64,000 bases of DNA, taken from NCBI RefSeq assembly GCF_026107415.2, contig NZ_JAPCHX010000006.1, positions 62,001 to 126,000 on the forward strand. The letters run 5' to 3'. This DNA is from Microbacterium sp. MPKO10 (GTDB taxonomy: Bacteria; Actinomycetota; Actinomycetes; Actinomycetales; Microbacteriaceae). Made by a program: the position numbers and the translations under genes. Shown here piece by piece: positions 1 to 8,922 of the stretch (the first letter of the stretch is position 1; every line of letters starts with the position of its first letter). The notes below the pieces were generated by a model. The model was not told where the DNA came from and did no database searches. It was given only the letters and a program-made list of their open reading frames with translations.

Positions 1-839
1 CCGAACGGCTGCCGGGAATTCTTCCCGATCTCAGCATCGACGAAGCGTTGGAAACAGCGAGCGTCGGGTCGCTTGCCGGCCAGCCGTTCGGAGGCGCGCT
101 TCGTCTGCGACCCGGCTATGAGGCGCCGCACCACACGGCAACGGCCGCGGCGATCATCGGCGGCGGCAGTGGAACAATTCGCCCGGGCGCCGCTGCGCGA
201 GCGGTCAACGGAGTGCTGTTTCTGGATGAGGCACCCGAGTTCGACAGAACCGTGCTCGACGCCCTCCGCCAACCTCTCGAGTCGGGCATCATCACGATTC
301 ATCGAGCGCATGCTGTCGCGCGCTTTCCTGGCCGGTTTCAGCTCGTGATCGCGGCGAACCCCTGTCCGTGCGGCCAGTACGGCGCGGCAGACGGACACTG
401 CACATGCCCTCCGGCGTCGATCCGCCGATACCTGGGGCGGCTCTCCGGGCCGCTGCGCGACCGTGTCGACATTCAGCTGAGCGTGTCTCGGGTCTCCGCC
501 GCGCACCTGCAGGCGTCTGCGTCTGTCGACCGGCCTCGATCAAGCGACGTGCGAGCTCGTGTCACCGAAGCCCGCGCACGCGCCGCAGAACGCCTGCGTT
601 CCACACCCTGGACGCGTAACTCCGAGGTGACGGGGGCTTGGCTCCGTGGCGACGGCGCAGTGCCGAGGAGTGTGACGGCGGGGATCGATCGCGCTCTGGA
701 ACGTGGCTCGCTCACCATGCGCGGATACGACCGTGTACTCCGCGTCGCCTGGACGATCAGCGACTTGGCGGGAACGGAGCAGCCGACGGCAGAGCATGTC
801 GGAAAGGCGCTGTACTTGAGGAAGGGAATGACACCGTGA
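1..839 (+). CDS. ComM/YifB-type Mg-chelatase-like AAA+ ATPase, 3' part only
   Basis: The reading frame is already open at base 3, so the N terminus and Walker A lie before the window. What remains shows the Walker B stretch VLFLDEAPEF, the family-typical ANPCPCGQYG segment, the RVDIQ segment and the C-terminal Mg-chelatase helical domain ending KALYLRKGM. ComM of Haemophilus is a hexameric helicase that promotes branch migration during natural transformation; YifB names the E. coli homologue. The stop codon overlaps the GTG start of dprA by four bases, so the two are translationally coupled and probably act in the same DNA-processing step. Family assignment is firm. The role in transformation is inferred from relatives, since no uptake machinery is visible here. 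Confidence 0.93.
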   Translation, partial: ERLPGILPDLSIDEALETASVGSLAGQPFGGALRLRPGYEAPHHTATAAAIIGGGSGTIRPGAAARAVNGVLFLDEAPEFDRTVLDALRQPLESGIITIHRAHAVARFPGRFQLVIAANPCPCGQYGAADGHCTCPPASIRRYLGRLSGPLRDRVDIQLSVSRVSAAHLQASASVDRPRSSDVRARVTEARARAAERLRSTPWTRNSEVTGAWLRGDGAVPRSVTAGIDRALERGSLTMRGYDRVLRVAWTISDLAGTEQPTAEHVGKALYLRKGMTP

Positions 840-2026
840 CGCAGATCGACGGGGCAGCACACACCGGGCACACGGGTACACCGCGTCGCGATGAAGAAGA
901 GCGACGGGCCCGCGAGCACTGGCTTGGGGTCGCCGAACCCGGTGATGGAACAGCGCACACGCTCATCGACGCGCTCGGCGCTGCGCGAGCACGCGATCTC
1001 GTGGCAAGCGATGTCTCGGCCGCCGTAATCGTCAGCGAACTGCTCGAGCACACGGATGCGGGGGCGGACGCGGTCCACGAGGTCGTGGAACTTGTCGCCC
1101 ACGGGCTGAACAGGTGGCGGCCCCGCATCGGCACCATCGACTCCGACGCCTATCGCCGGGCCGCCGAGCGGTGCGGCGCACGTTTCATCATGCCGGGAGA
1201 CCGGGACTGGCCGAGTGGTGTCGATGATCTCGGCGAGAACGCGCCGCTCGGGCTCTGGGCGCGCGGCAGCCTCGATGTTCTCCCCACACGTTCGGTTGCC
1301 GTCGTGGGCTCGCGCAACTCGACAGGATACGGAGAGCACGTCACGATGGAGATCGCGTCGGGACTCGTGGCCCGCGGCGTCGGCATCATCTCCGGCGCGG
1401 CGTATGGAATCGACGGCCATGCGCATCGGGCGACCCTTGCCTCCGGCGGTGCAACTGCTGCTTTTCTTGCCGGAGGGATCGACAGACCCTATCCGCGGGG
1501 GCACTCCGACCTCATCGAGCGCATTGCCACGGAGGGTGTTCTGCTCAGTGAGGTCCCTTGCGGTTCGACTCCCACGCGCTGGCGGTTTCTGCAGCGCAAT
1601 CGACTTATCAGTGCGCTGGCGACAGCGACGATCATCGTCGAAGCAGGATGGCGCAGCGGCTCGCTGAACACCGCAGCTCACGCGTCGACACTCGGCAGGC
1701 CGCTCGGCGCCGTTCCCGGACCGGTGACGAGCGCCGCCTCAGCCGGTTGCCACCGGCTTCTGCGCGAGAACGACGCCGTGTGCGTCACGAGTGCGGACGA
1801 GGCAGCAGAGCTCGCGGGAGACAGCGACGATACCGACATCCTCTCTCCGCTGCGCGACTGGATCGAGACACGTGTGCTCGACGCCCTGAGCTCACGACGT
1901 CCGCGTACCGTCGACGAGATCGCGTCGCGCAGTGGGCTCGACCACGACGCCGTCCGCTCTCGCCTCGGAACGTTGAGCGTGCTGGGCGACGTTCGCGAGA
2001 CATCGAACGGCTGGCTGATGGCCTGA
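836..2026 (+). CDS. dprA: DNA-processing protein DprA
   Basis: DprA binds incoming single-stranded DNA and loads RecA during transformation, and also occurs in non-competent bacteria. The 396-residue protein has the Rossmann-like DprA core: VVGSR at about 156-160, SGAAYGID at 186-193, a GGIDRPYP stretch, RNRLIS at 254-259 and a SGSLNTA-type segment. It is followed by a winged-helix-like C-terminal domain of about 65 residues (RPRTVDEIASRSGLDHDAV). About 150 N-terminal residues precede the core. I chose the GTG at 836, which overlaps the ComM-like stop by four bases. The open frame continues upstream to 638, but that part is only an overlap with the preceding gene. Confidence 0.95.
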   Translation: MTQIDGAAHTGHTGTPRRDEEERRAREHWLGVAEPGDGTAHTLIDALGAARARDLVASDVSAAVIVSELLEHTDAGADAVHEVVELVAHGLNRWRPRIGTIDSDAYRRAAERCGARFIMPGDRDWPSGVDDLGENAPLGLWARGSLDVLPTRSVAVVGSRNSTGYGEHVTMEIASGLVARGVGIISGAAYGIDGHAHRATLASGGATAAFLAGGIDRPYPRGHSDLIERIATEGVLLSEVPCGSTPTRWRFLQRNRLISALATATIIVEAGWRSGSLNTAAHASTLGRPLGAVPGPVTSAASAGCHRLLRENDAVCVTSADEAAELAGDSDDTDILSPLRDWIETRVLDALSSRRPRTVDEIASRSGLDHDAVRSRLGTLSVLGDVRETSNGWLMA

Positions 2027-2129
2027 CCAGCCGTCGGTATGGTTTCGCGCCGGTCAGTGCGGCCTCGCAGCTGCTCCCTCGTCGGAGTGCCGTGCCCGGG
2101 ATCCGACGCAGGGAGACCAGACTGAAGAC

Positions 2130-3053
2130 ATGGAGATCAGCGCAGCCCGCGAGGAGTTCGTCGATCACGTCGTGGTCGAGCGCAACTTCTCACCGCAGAC
2201 CGCGCGAGCCTATGCCTCGGACCTTGCGGCCTTCGCTGCGTGGGCCGCACAGCGGACGATCTCCGACACTCGCCAGCTCGACCTCGACACCTACAGAGAT
2301 TGGCTCTGGTCGATGTCCACAGCCGGGCTCGCACAGACGACGATCGCTCGCCGCTCGGCGACGCTGCGCAGCTGGTCAGCATGGATGTGGCGCGAGGGAG
2401 CCACAGAGGTGGACACCGCGGCGCGACTGCGTTCGCCGAAGACCGGCACGCACCTGCCCACCGTCGTGCCCCGGGAATCCATGGCACACGTTCTTGACGA
2501 GGTGGCGGCAGCCGCGGCATCCGGCGGGGCACTCGAGATTCGCGATCGAGCGATCGTCGAGCTGCTCTATGCGTCGGGACTGCGCGTCTCCGAGCTCTGC
2601 GGACTCGATATTGACGACATCGACCTGGATCGCCTTACCGCTCGCGTGACGGGCAAGGGGTCGAAGCAGCGCGTCGTGCCGTTCGGTGTTCCGGCACAGT
2701 CGGCTCTCGTCGACTACCTGCGCTCGGCGCGTGCTGACCTTCTGGCCAAAGCGGGGAACGCCGCGTCAGCGGAAGCCGCCGCTGTCTTCCTCGGAGCACG
2801 CGGTGCGCGCCTGAGCACGCGGTCGGCGTACGCGGTGATTTCGCGGATTCTTTCGCGTGTTCCCGCAGCGAGCGGTGTGGGACCGCACACGCTGCGCCAC
2901 ACGGCGGCCACACACATGCTCGACGGCGGAGCCGACCTGCGCGCCGTGCAAGAGCTTCTCGGCCATTCCAGCCTCGGCACGACGCAGGTTTACACGCATG
3001 TGTCAGCCGATCGCCTCAGAGAGAGCTACCGGCTGGCCCACCCACGCGCGTAG
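2130..3053 (+). CDS. xerC: tyrosine recombinase XerC/XerD family
   Basis: Site-specific tyrosine recombinase of 307 residues, the normal length for Xer proteins that resolve chromosome dimers at dif with FtsK. The N-terminal SAM-like core-binding domain covers about 5-95. The catalytic domain holds all expected residues: R152 (SGLRVSELCG), K176 (TGKGSK), H253 and R256 (HTLRHTAATH), H279 (LGHSS) and the nucleophile Y288 (QVYTHV). It lies 103 bases after dprA with its own weak GGGAGA-like ribosome site. Calling it XerC rather than XerD rests on its position between dprA and rpsB, where xerC commonly sits in Actinobacteria. The sequence alone does not separate the two. Confidence 0.9.
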   Translation: MEISAAREEFVDHVVVERNFSPQTARAYASDLAAFAAWAAQRTISDTRQLDLDTYRDWLWSMSTAGLAQTTIARRSATLRSWSAWMWREGATEVDTAARLRSPKTGTHLPTVVPRESMAHVLDEVAAAAASGGALEIRDRAIVELLYASGLRVSELCGLDIDDIDLDRLTARVTGKGSKQRVVPFGVPAQSALVDYLRSARADLLAKAGNAASAEAAAVFLGARGARLSTRSAYAVISRILSRVPAASGVGPHTLRHTAATHMLDGGADLRAVQELLGHSSLGTTQVYTHVSADRLRESYRLAHPRA

Positions 3054-3132
3054 GTACCCGCGTGCGGTGGTGGCATGACCGCGCTGGACCAATCAGGGGA
3101 ACCTGAGCGCGTAGGGCCCCGATCCGTTGGCG

Positions 3133-3726
3133 TTATCGTGGGGACCGCGCAGGGGGCCCGTGCGGAAGGTCTTCCGCCGACGGCGCAGAAGCGAGGGGCA
3201 GGAGCACGGCTCGCTCGATCCCGCCGAAGAAGAGAAGCGGATTGACGTACTCGCCATGAACGCGCACGCCAACATGCAGACAGCTCGTGCCACAGTGTGG
3301 CCCCGTCGTGACGGTCCCGAGCAGCTCCCTGCCGTCGACGACGTCGCCGAGCTCGACGGCGGGAGCCACAGCCTCATAGCTGCTGAGAACATCGCCCTCG
3401 TGCGCCACGGTGATCACGGGCCGGTCGACGACCATACCGACGAAGAAGACCGTGCCGGGGGCGGGGGAGCGCACCTCCTGGTCGGCATGCACCGCGATGT
3501 CGATGCCGCGATGGCCGGGCCCCCACGGATCCGCCGGGGCTTCGAATCCGCGGGTGATGCTGCGCTCGCCGTCGACCGGCCACAGCCACGGTGTCGCGAC
3601 GGCCGGGGGAGCGGAACGGTTTTCTGCCGCTGCGGGCGCATCGACGAGGAGGGCCGCAGCCACAAGCACGATCATGAGCGCGCACGCGGATGCGGGGGAG
3701 CGAAGAAACCGGGATCGCACAGTCAT
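3133..3726 (-). CDS. secreted M23-family peptidase (LytM-like) with a Cys-Leu-His variant site
   Basis: A 197-residue exported protein: basic N terminus, hydrophobic stretch at about 14-33 and an Ala-rich cleavage region, then an M23 fold. HRGID supplies H72 and D76, and SCLHVGVR supplies H151. The usual HxH motif is replaced by C149-L-H151, with another Cys at 145 and a His at 144, so the normal general-base histidine is absent. A C145-C149 disulfide is possible. From memory, an M23 gene divergent from rpsB is common in Actinobacteria (Rv2891 beside Rv2890c). I start at the ATG at 3726, directly before the signal peptide; the frame is open 24 codons further upstream. Likely role is peptidoglycan cleavage or regulation of another hydrolase. 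Confidence 0.85.
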   Translation of the reverse strand: MTVRSRFLRSPASACALMIVLVAAALLVDAPAAAENRSAPPAVATPWLWPVDGERSITRGFEAPADPWGPGHRGIDIAVHADQEVRSPAPGTVFFVGMVVDRPVITVAHEGDVLSSYEAVAPAVELGDVVDGRELLGTVTTGPHCGTSCLHVGVRVHGEYVNPLLFFGGIERAVLLPLASAPSAEDLPHGPPARSPR

Positions 3727-3836
3727 GCCCCGATTGTCTCTGCCGGAGAACGGCGACGGAATAAGAACGTGCGCACCTGTCAGCATCCGGTCTGTCACGC
3801 CTGCCTGTGGGCGACGAAGCCATGGCTGTCGGATGC

Positions 3837-3842
3837 TAAGAT
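3837..3842 (+). promoter_or_regulatory. candidate -10 box for rpsB-tsf
   Basis: TAAGAT lies about 175 bases before the rpsB start, in the 290-base gap between the divergent M23 gene and rpsB. I do not see a good -35 at 16-18 bases upstream, so this is a weak call. It would give a long structured leader. Confidence 0.3.
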
Positions 3843-3894
3843 AGCCGGAGCATCCCGCATGTCGGGGTGACTACGCGTGCCCAATCGGCCTCCT

Positions 3895-3930
3895 CACCCA
3901 TCGGTCTTCGCTCCTGGAGCGGAGTGGGTG
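3895..3930 (+). promoter_or_regulatory. hairpin in the rpsB leader
   Basis: CACCCA at 3895-3900 can pair with TGGGTG at 3925-3930, and inside it CGCTCC (3909-3914) faces GGAGCG (3916-3921). The structure sits about 90 bases before the rpsB start. Ribosomal protein S2 represses rpsB-tsf through its leader in several bacteria, so this is a candidate autoregulatory site. That role is inference; I do not recognise a named RNA family. Confidence 0.35.
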
Positions 3931-4016
3931 TGTGCCGGGCACCAGGACGAGCGATCAGCCGATCGCGTATGCAACCGAACACGACGCCGCACGGCGTCAG
4001 AGAAGGAGACACGGCC

Positions 4017-5000
4017 ATGGCCGTCGTAACAATCCGCCAGCTGCTCGACAGCGGCGTGCACTTCGGGCACCAGACCCGCCGTTGGAACCCCAAGATGAAG
4101 CGCTTCATCTTCACCGAGCGTTCCGGCATTTACATCATCGACCTGCAGCAGTCGCTCGCGTACATCGATCGCGCGTACGACTTCGTCAAGGAGACCGTCG
4201 CCCACGGCGGCAGCGTGCTCTTCGTCGGAACGAAGAAGCAGGCTCAGGAGTCGATTGCCGAGCAGGCGACGCGTGTGGGCCAGCCCTACGTGAACCAGCG
4301 TTGGCTCGGTGGCCTCCTCACCAACTTCCAGACCGTGTCGAAGCGTCTTGCTCGCATGAAGGAGCTCGAGGAGCTCGACTACGAGGATGCCTCGAAGTCG
4401 GCGTTCACCAAGAAAGAGCTGCTGATCAAGAAGCGCGAGCTCGACAAGCTGCACAAGTCGCTCGGCGGTATCCGCAACCTCACCAAGACGCCGTCTGCGC
4501 TGTGGATCGTCGACACCAAGAAAGAGCACCTCGCCGTTGACGAGGCGAAGAAGCTTGGCATTCCGGTCGTCGCAATCCTCGACACCAACTGCGACCCTGA
4601 CGAGGTCAACTACCCGATCCCGGGCAACGACGACGCGATCCGCTCCGTGAGCCTGCTCACGCGCATCGTGGCCGACGCCGCAGCCGAGGGTCTCATCCAG
4701 CGCCACCAGAAGCCCGCCGAGGGCTCTGAGCAGGCCGAACCGCTCGCCGAATGGGAGCAGGAGCTCCTGACGGCCGAGCAGGGCAAGCCTGCAGAGGAGA
4801 CGGCAGCGCCGGCCGAGGCGAAGGCTGATGAAGCCGTCGCTCCGGCTGAGGCAGCTGCAGACGAGGCAGCTGAGGCTTCCGCAGACGCTGAGGCAACAGA
4901 GACTCCGGCCGAGACTGTCGAGGCTCCGGCCGAGGCCGCCGCAGAAGAGGCTCCTGAGGCGCCCGCCGAGGAAGCCCCCGCCGCAGACGACGCAAAGTAA
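4017..5000 (+). CDS. rpsB: 30S ribosomal protein S2
   Basis: Small-subunit protein S2 of 327 residues. The N terminus ([19 protein letters not shown]) and the core blocks ([31 protein letters not shown]) are typical. The start ATG at 4017 follows an AGAAGGAGA ribosome site; the open frame upstream to 3867 is not used. About 60-70 C-terminal residues form an Ala/Glu/Pro-rich tail built from AEA-type repeats, which makes the protein longer than the roughly 240-residue proteobacterial form. Such acidic tails are common in actinobacterial S2. It forms the usual pair with tsf, 26 bases downstream. Confidence 0.98.
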   Translation: MAVVTIRQLLDSGVHFGHQTRRWNPKMKRFIFTERSGIYIIDLQQSLAYIDRAYDFVKETVAHGGSVLFVGTKKQAQESIAEQATRVGQPYVNQRWLGGLLTNFQTVSKRLARMKELEELDYEDASKSAFTKKELLIKKRELDKLHKSLGGIRNLTKTPSALWIVDTKKEHLAVDEAKKLGIPVVAILDTNCDPDEVNYPIPGNDDAIRSVSLLTRIVADAAAEGLIQRHQKPAEGSEQAEPLAEWEQELLTAEQGKPAEETAAPAEAKADEAVAPAEAAADEAAEASADAEATETPAETVEAPAEAAAEEAPEAPAEEAPAADDAK

Positions 5001-5026
5001 CTTTCGAACACGAGGAGTTCCACACA

Positions 5027-5854
5027 ATGGCAAACTTCAGCATTGCCGACCTGAAGGCGCTGCGTGAGCAGCTCGGCACGGGCATGTCTGACACCAAGGC
5101 GGCTCTCGTCGAGGCCGACGGCGACGTCGAGAAGGCCACGGAGATTCTTCGCCTCAAGGGTGCGAAGGGAAACGCCAAGCGCGCCGACCGCTCGACGAGC
5201 GAGGGGCTGATCGTCTCTCGTGAGTCGGCCGGTGCCACAACGCTCATCGAGCTGGCATGCGAGACTGACTTCGTCGCGAAGAACGACACATTCGTTCGAC
5301 TCGCTGAAACCGTAGCTGACGCCGTTTCGGCGGCTGGCGCGTCGTCGGCGGACGAGGGCCTCGCGGCCGACGCATCGGGTAAAACCGTTGCCGATCTCAT
5401 CAGCGAGCAGGCAGCAACTATCGGCGAGAAGATCGAACTGCGTCGCGTTGTGCGTGTCGAGGGCTCGACCTTTGCCGTCTATCTGCACAGGACCTCCAAG
5501 GACCTCCCACCGCAGATTGGCGTTGTCGTGGCCTATGAGGGCGAGGACGCCGAGACGGCTCGCGCGATCGCCCAGCACATCGCCATGTTCGACCCCGCCT
5601 ACCTGAACAGCGACGATGTTCCGGCTGACGTGCTCGACAAGGAGCGCGAGATCGTCACCGAAATCTCGCGCAACGAGGGCAAGCCGGAGGCCGCGCTCCC
5701 GAAGATCATCGAGGGGCGCCTGAACGCCTTCCTCAAGCAGGTCGTGCTCCTCGAGCAGGCCTACGCGAGAGACAACAAGGTTCAGGTCAAGAAGGTACTT
5801 TCTGACGCCGGTCTGACCGTCACCGGTTTCGCCCGGTTGAAAGTCGGCGCGTAA
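5027..5854 (+). CDS. tsf: translation elongation factor EF-Ts
   Basis: Guanine-nucleotide exchange factor for EF-Tu, 275 residues, normal length. It opens with a UBA-like domain (LREQLGTGMSDTKAALVEA) including the conserved TGMSD(T/C)K loop, and the core has the family segment ELACETDFVAKN near residues 77-88. Start ATG at 5027 is preceded by GAGGAG. It is co-transcribed with rpsB, and the pair is closed by a strong hairpin immediately after the stop codon. Confidence 0.98.
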   Translation: MANFSIADLKALREQLGTGMSDTKAALVEADGDVEKATEILRLKGAKGNAKRADRSTSEGLIVSRESAGATTLIELACETDFVAKNDTFVRLAETVADAVSAAGASSADEGLAADASGKTVADLISEQAATIGEKIELRRVVRVEGSTFAVYLHRTSKDLPPQIGVVVAYEGEDAETARAIAQHIAMFDPAYLNSDDVPADVLDKEREIVTEISRNEGKPEAALPKIIEGRLNAFLKQVVLLEQAYARDNKVQVKKVLSDAGLTVTGFARLKVGA

Positions 5855-5859
5855 GCAGA

Positions 5860-5905
5860 CACAAGGAGTCCGGGTTGCGAATGAGCGACCCGGACTCCTT
5901 TGTGT
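5860..5905 (+). terminator. rho-independent-type terminator after rpsB-tsf
   Basis: The arm ACAAGGAGTCCGGGT (5861-5875) pairs with ACCCGGACTCCTTTGT (from 5888). The pairing is perfect over 13 bp and continues past one bulged T for about four more. The loop is about 12 bases and there is only a short T run, as is usual for high-GC terminators. It starts five bases after the tsf stop and separates rpsB-tsf from pyrH. Confidence 0.9.
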
Positions 5906-5966
5906 GTGCAGGAACCGGCAGCACCCAGTAGTTTGAAGAGCACACGATCGGAAGGAAATCGACCGC

Positions 5967-6677
5967 ATGTTGGAGAAGAAGCGCAGAGTACTGCTCAAGC
6001 TGTCGGGAGAGGCGTTCGGAGGCGGGCGGCTGGGAGTAAACCCGGACGTCGTCGGAAACATCGCGCGTGAGATCGCAGAGGCGGCGAGCGAGGTCGAGGT
6101 CGCGATCGTCGTCGGCGGCGGAAACTTCTTCCGTGGTGCCGAGCTTTCGGAGCGTGGGATGGAGCGCGGGCGCGCCGATTATATGGGAATGCTGGGCACG
6201 GTCATGAACGCGCTCGCCCTGCAAGACTTTCTTGAGCAGGCCGGAGCGGCCACACGTGTTCAGTCGGCGATCGAAATGACCCAGGTGGCTGAGCCATATA
6301 TTCCGCGTCGAGCCGAACGACACCTTGAGAAGGGGCGTGTTGTGATCTTCGGAGCCGGCGCAGGGCTGCCGTACTTCTCCACGGACACGGTGGCGGCCCA
6401 GCGAGCGCTGGAGATCGGTGCCGATGTCGTACTCGTCGCGAAGAACGGCGTCGACGGTGTGTACACCGCCGACCCCAACGTCGACCCGTCGGCAACTCTG
6501 ATTCGGGAGATTACGTATCAGGAAGCACTTCAGAAAGGCCTGAAAGTTGTCGATTCGACGGCGTTCAGCCTCTGTATGGACAATCGCATGCCGATGCAGG
6601 TTTTCGGCATGGAACCCGCAGGCAACGTCACGACAGTTCTGCGCGGCAGCGAAATGGGAACCTTCGTCACCAACTAG
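5967..6677 (+). CDS. pyrH: UMP kinase
   Basis: Hexameric bacterial UMP kinase of the amino-acid-kinase fold, making UDP for RNA, DNA and cell-wall precursors. The 236 residues begin with the ATP-binding motif [11 protein letters not shown], followed by [24 protein letters not shown] and the C-terminal [12 protein letters not shown] loop. The ATG at 5967 has a GGAAGGA site. It leads a pyrH-frr-cdsA row, the standard actinobacterial order after rpsB-tsf. Confidence 0.98.
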   Translation: MLEKKRRVLLKLSGEAFGGGRLGVNPDVVGNIAREIAEAASEVEVAIVVGGGNFFRGAELSERGMERGRADYMGMLGTVMNALALQDFLEQAGAATRVQSAIEMTQVAEPYIPRRAERHLEKGRVVIFGAGAGLPYFSTDTVAAQRALEIGADVVLVAKNGVDGVYTADPNVDPSATLIREITYQEALQKGLKVVDSTAFSLCMDNRMPMQVFGMEPAGNVTTVLRGSEMGTFVTN

Positions 6678-6712
6678 ACTGGGCGAAGGCCAACGACGAG
6701 AAGGAGCGACGA

Positions 6713-7267
6713 GTGATCGCCGAAGTATTGACTGAGACGTCAGCAAAGATGGACAAAGCCGTTGAGGTGGCCAAGGATGACTTCGCCACCGTGCGTTCGG
6801 GGCGCGCGAACCCGCAGCTTTTCCAGCGCCTACTCGTCGACTACTACGGTACTCCGACGCCGCTCGAACAGCTGGCCTCCGTGAACAACTCCGACGCGCG
6901 CTCGATCGTGATCTCGCCGTACGACAAGTCGGCGATGAAAGACATGGAGCAGGCGATCAGAGACGCTCCCAATCTCGGAGTGAACCCCACGAATGATGGC
7001 ACGATCATCCGGGTGACCATGCCTGAACTCACTGAAGAACGTCGCAAAGAGTACGTGAAGCTGGTTCGCGCCAAGGGCGAGGACGCTCGCGTGGCGGTGC
7101 GCAACATTCGGCGGAAGGGCAAGGACGATCTCGACGCGCTCAAGGGAGAACTGGGCGACGACGAAGTAGCGCGCGGCGAAAAGGAGCTTGAGCAGATTAC
7201 CAAGACGCACACGGACGCCATCGACGATGCGTTGAAGCGCAAAGAGGCAGAACTTCTCGAGGTGTGA
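6713..7267 (+). CDS. frr: ribosome recycling factor
   Basis: RRF splits post-termination ribosomes together with EF-G. It has 184 residues, the standard size, and shows the [10 protein letters not shown] and [12 protein letters not shown] segments and the basic RRKGKDDL region of the three-helix arm. The GTG at 6713 follows GAGAAGGAG with good spacing. It lies 35 bases after pyrH, probably in the same transcript. Confidence 0.98.
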   Translation: MIAEVLTETSAKMDKAVEVAKDDFATVRSGRANPQLFQRLLVDYYGTPTPLEQLASVNNSDARSIVISPYDKSAMKDMEQAIRDAPNLGVNPTNDGTIIRVTMPELTEERRKEYVKLVRAKGEDARVAVRNIRRKGKDDLDALKGELGDDEVARGEKELEQITKTHTDAIDDALKRKEAELLEV

Positions 7268-7294
7268 TGCCTGTATTCGATGACAGGGGGCATC

Positions 7295-8275
7295 ATGAAC
7301 TCTGATGATGAATCCTCGTCACGGCGCCATACCGCCCGCCGCCGACGAGCGGATCTGCAAGCACAGTTGCGGGTGACGAGAGAAGACATCGAGCGTCAGG
7401 TGCGCGATGGCCGGGAAAGATTCGACCAGGTCAATGAGCGCATCGAGGCGCGCACCGGTCGCAACTTATTCCTTGCGATCATCATCGGAGTTGTCCTCGG
7501 TGCCGGGCTCGTCGCGAGTCTGATCTTCGTGAAGGTCGTCTTTGTTATCTTCGCGACGATCATCGTTGGCTTCACGGCGTTTGAGCTTGCACAGGCCCTC
7601 CGCCGGACCGGGCGGTTCGTCGACCCCGTCGCCGCCGCGATCTCGGCTGTCGTGATCATCGGCACCGCGTATTTCATCGACGCACCATCGCGCGGAATGG
7701 TTCTGGCGGGCGGAATCGCGTTCGTCGTTGTCTTCCGCCTGGTTGCCCAGATGGCGTCGGGCTCAACGCGCGGCGTCAAAGACATCATTAGTGACCTCGC
7801 AACCGCCGCGTTCATCCAGATCTACGTGCCGTGGCTCGCGAGTTTCGCCGTTGTGCTCGTGGCGCAGGAGAACGGCGAATGGTGGACTCTCGGGTTCATC
7901 ATCCTTGTCGTGAGCGTTGACATCGGCGCGTATGTGGCCGGGCTGTCGTTCGGCAAACATGCGATGGCGCCGATGATCAGCCCGAACAAGACCTGGGAAG
8001 GTTTTGCAGGCGCTGCCGCCTGCAGCATCCTGGTTGGCATTCTCCTCGCACTATTCATGATCGGGCAGCCCTGGTGGATCGGCGTCATTCTCGGTCTGCT
8101 CATCCTCGGCAGCGCCACGGTGGGGGATCTGACGGAGTCGATGATCAAACGCGACATGGGCATTAAAGACATGAGTTCGTGGCTGCCTGGGCATGGCGGG
8201 TTTCTCGATCGGCTCGACTCGATCCTGCCGTCCGCGGCCGTCATGTTCGGCGTCTACACTGTCGTGATGCATTAG
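7295..8275 (+). CDS. cdsA: phosphatidate cytidylyltransferase (CDP-diacylglycerol synthase)
   Basis: Integral membrane enzyme that turns phosphatidic acid and CTP into CDP-diacylglycerol, feeding the PgsA-type enzymes, one of which is in this window. About 326 residues with multiple hydrophobic helices and the C-terminal CDS signature region (SPNKTWEGFAG, then a KRDMGIKDM loop ending before GHGGFLDRLDS). Roughly 60 N-terminal residues are highly charged and cytosolic (SRRHTARRRRADLQAQ), an extension common in Actinobacteria. I prefer the ATG at 7295, five codons into the open frame, because it follows AGGGGGC; an ATG at 7280 is possible. It lies 27 bases after frr. Confidence 0.93.
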   Translation: MNSDDESSSRRHTARRRRADLQAQLRVTREDIERQVRDGRERFDQVNERIEARTGRNLFLAIIIGVVLGAGLVASLIFVKVVFVIFATIIVGFTAFELAQALRRTGRFVDPVAAAISAVVIIGTAYFIDAPSRGMVLAGGIAFVVVFRLVAQMASGSTRGVKDIISDLATAAFIQIYVPWLASFAVVLVAQENGEWWTLGFIILVVSVDIGAYVAGLSFGKHAMAPMISPNKTWEGFAGAAACSILVGILLALFMIGQPWWIGVILGLLILGSATVGDLTESMIKRDMGIKDMSSWLPGHGGFLDRLDSILPSAAVMFGVYTVVMH

Positions 8276-8322
8276 CAACGCACTGACGTTGCGGTCAGCT
8301 GCCCAGAGGAGAGAACGAGAAC

Positions 8323-8865
8323 GTGACGACACATTTTCCACGGGTTGAGCACGGCAAGGGATACGCCATCGACGAGGTGGAAGCATTCCTTGATCGCGCT
8401 CGCGACGCCTACAACGAGTCTGGAACCGAGTCGATGTCGGCGGATGACATGCGGTCGGCGTCGTTCAGCATGAAGCGCAAAGGGTACTCGCCCGTGCACG
8501 TGGATGCCGCGTTGGAGCGTCTGGAGGATGCTTTCGCGCGTCGTGAGCGTGACAATGCCTATGCGGAGAAGGGTCGTGAGCCCTGGCTGGCGGAGGCACG
8601 GACGACAGCTCAGGTGATTCTCAATCGGCTGGCGCGACCAGACGGAGAGCGTTTCCGGCGCGTCAGCATCATCGCTCAGGGCTACCGGCGGAAAGACGTC
8701 GATGCCTTCGCACGACGCATTCAGGACTACTTCACGGATGGGGAGTCGATCAGTGTCGACCGTGTGCGCTCTGTCGTCTTCGCGAGTGAGCGCGGCGGAT
8801 ACGACGAAGCACAAGTGGATGCTGTGCTCGATGCTGTTGTGAGCGTCATGCTGGCCGTTCGCTGA
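8323..8865 (+). CDS. DivIVA-domain protein
   Basis: A 180-residue soluble protein with two similar halves. Each contains the short DivIVA N-terminal pattern: FPRVEHGKGYAIDEVEAFLD near the start and RVSIIAQGYRRKDVDAFA near residues 110-127. Each is followed by a second copy-like element (MRSASFSMKRKGYSPVHVDA and VRSVVFASERGGYDEAQVDA). So the protein looks like a tandem of two units that each pair a DivIVA hook with a Y(S/D)xxxVDA element. It lacks the long coiled coil of Wag31/DivIVA. Start GTG at 8323 follows GAGGAGAG. Function unknown; polar or septal membrane association is a guess from the domain. Confidence 0.8.
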   Translation: MTTHFPRVEHGKGYAIDEVEAFLDRARDAYNESGTESMSADDMRSASFSMKRKGYSPVHVDAALERLEDAFARRERDNAYAEKGREPWLAEARTTAQVILNRLARPDGERFRRVSIIAQGYRRKDVDAFARRIQDYFTDGESISVDRVRSVVFASERGGYDEAQVDAVLDAVVSVMLAVR

Positions 8866-8922
8866 TCGTCGGGGCGTCGCGGTGGAGACTTGGCCGACCC
8901 CTCGTGTAACATAACCGTTATC

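Noticed and set aside
473-1681. 402-codon minus-strand open frame over comM and dprA
   Set aside because: Antisense to two clear genes; Arg/Cys-rich shadow composition and no motif.
3894-5033. 379-codon minus-strand frame over rpsB
   Set aside because: Leu/Gly/Cys-rich shadow of the Ala/Glu-rich S2 gene.
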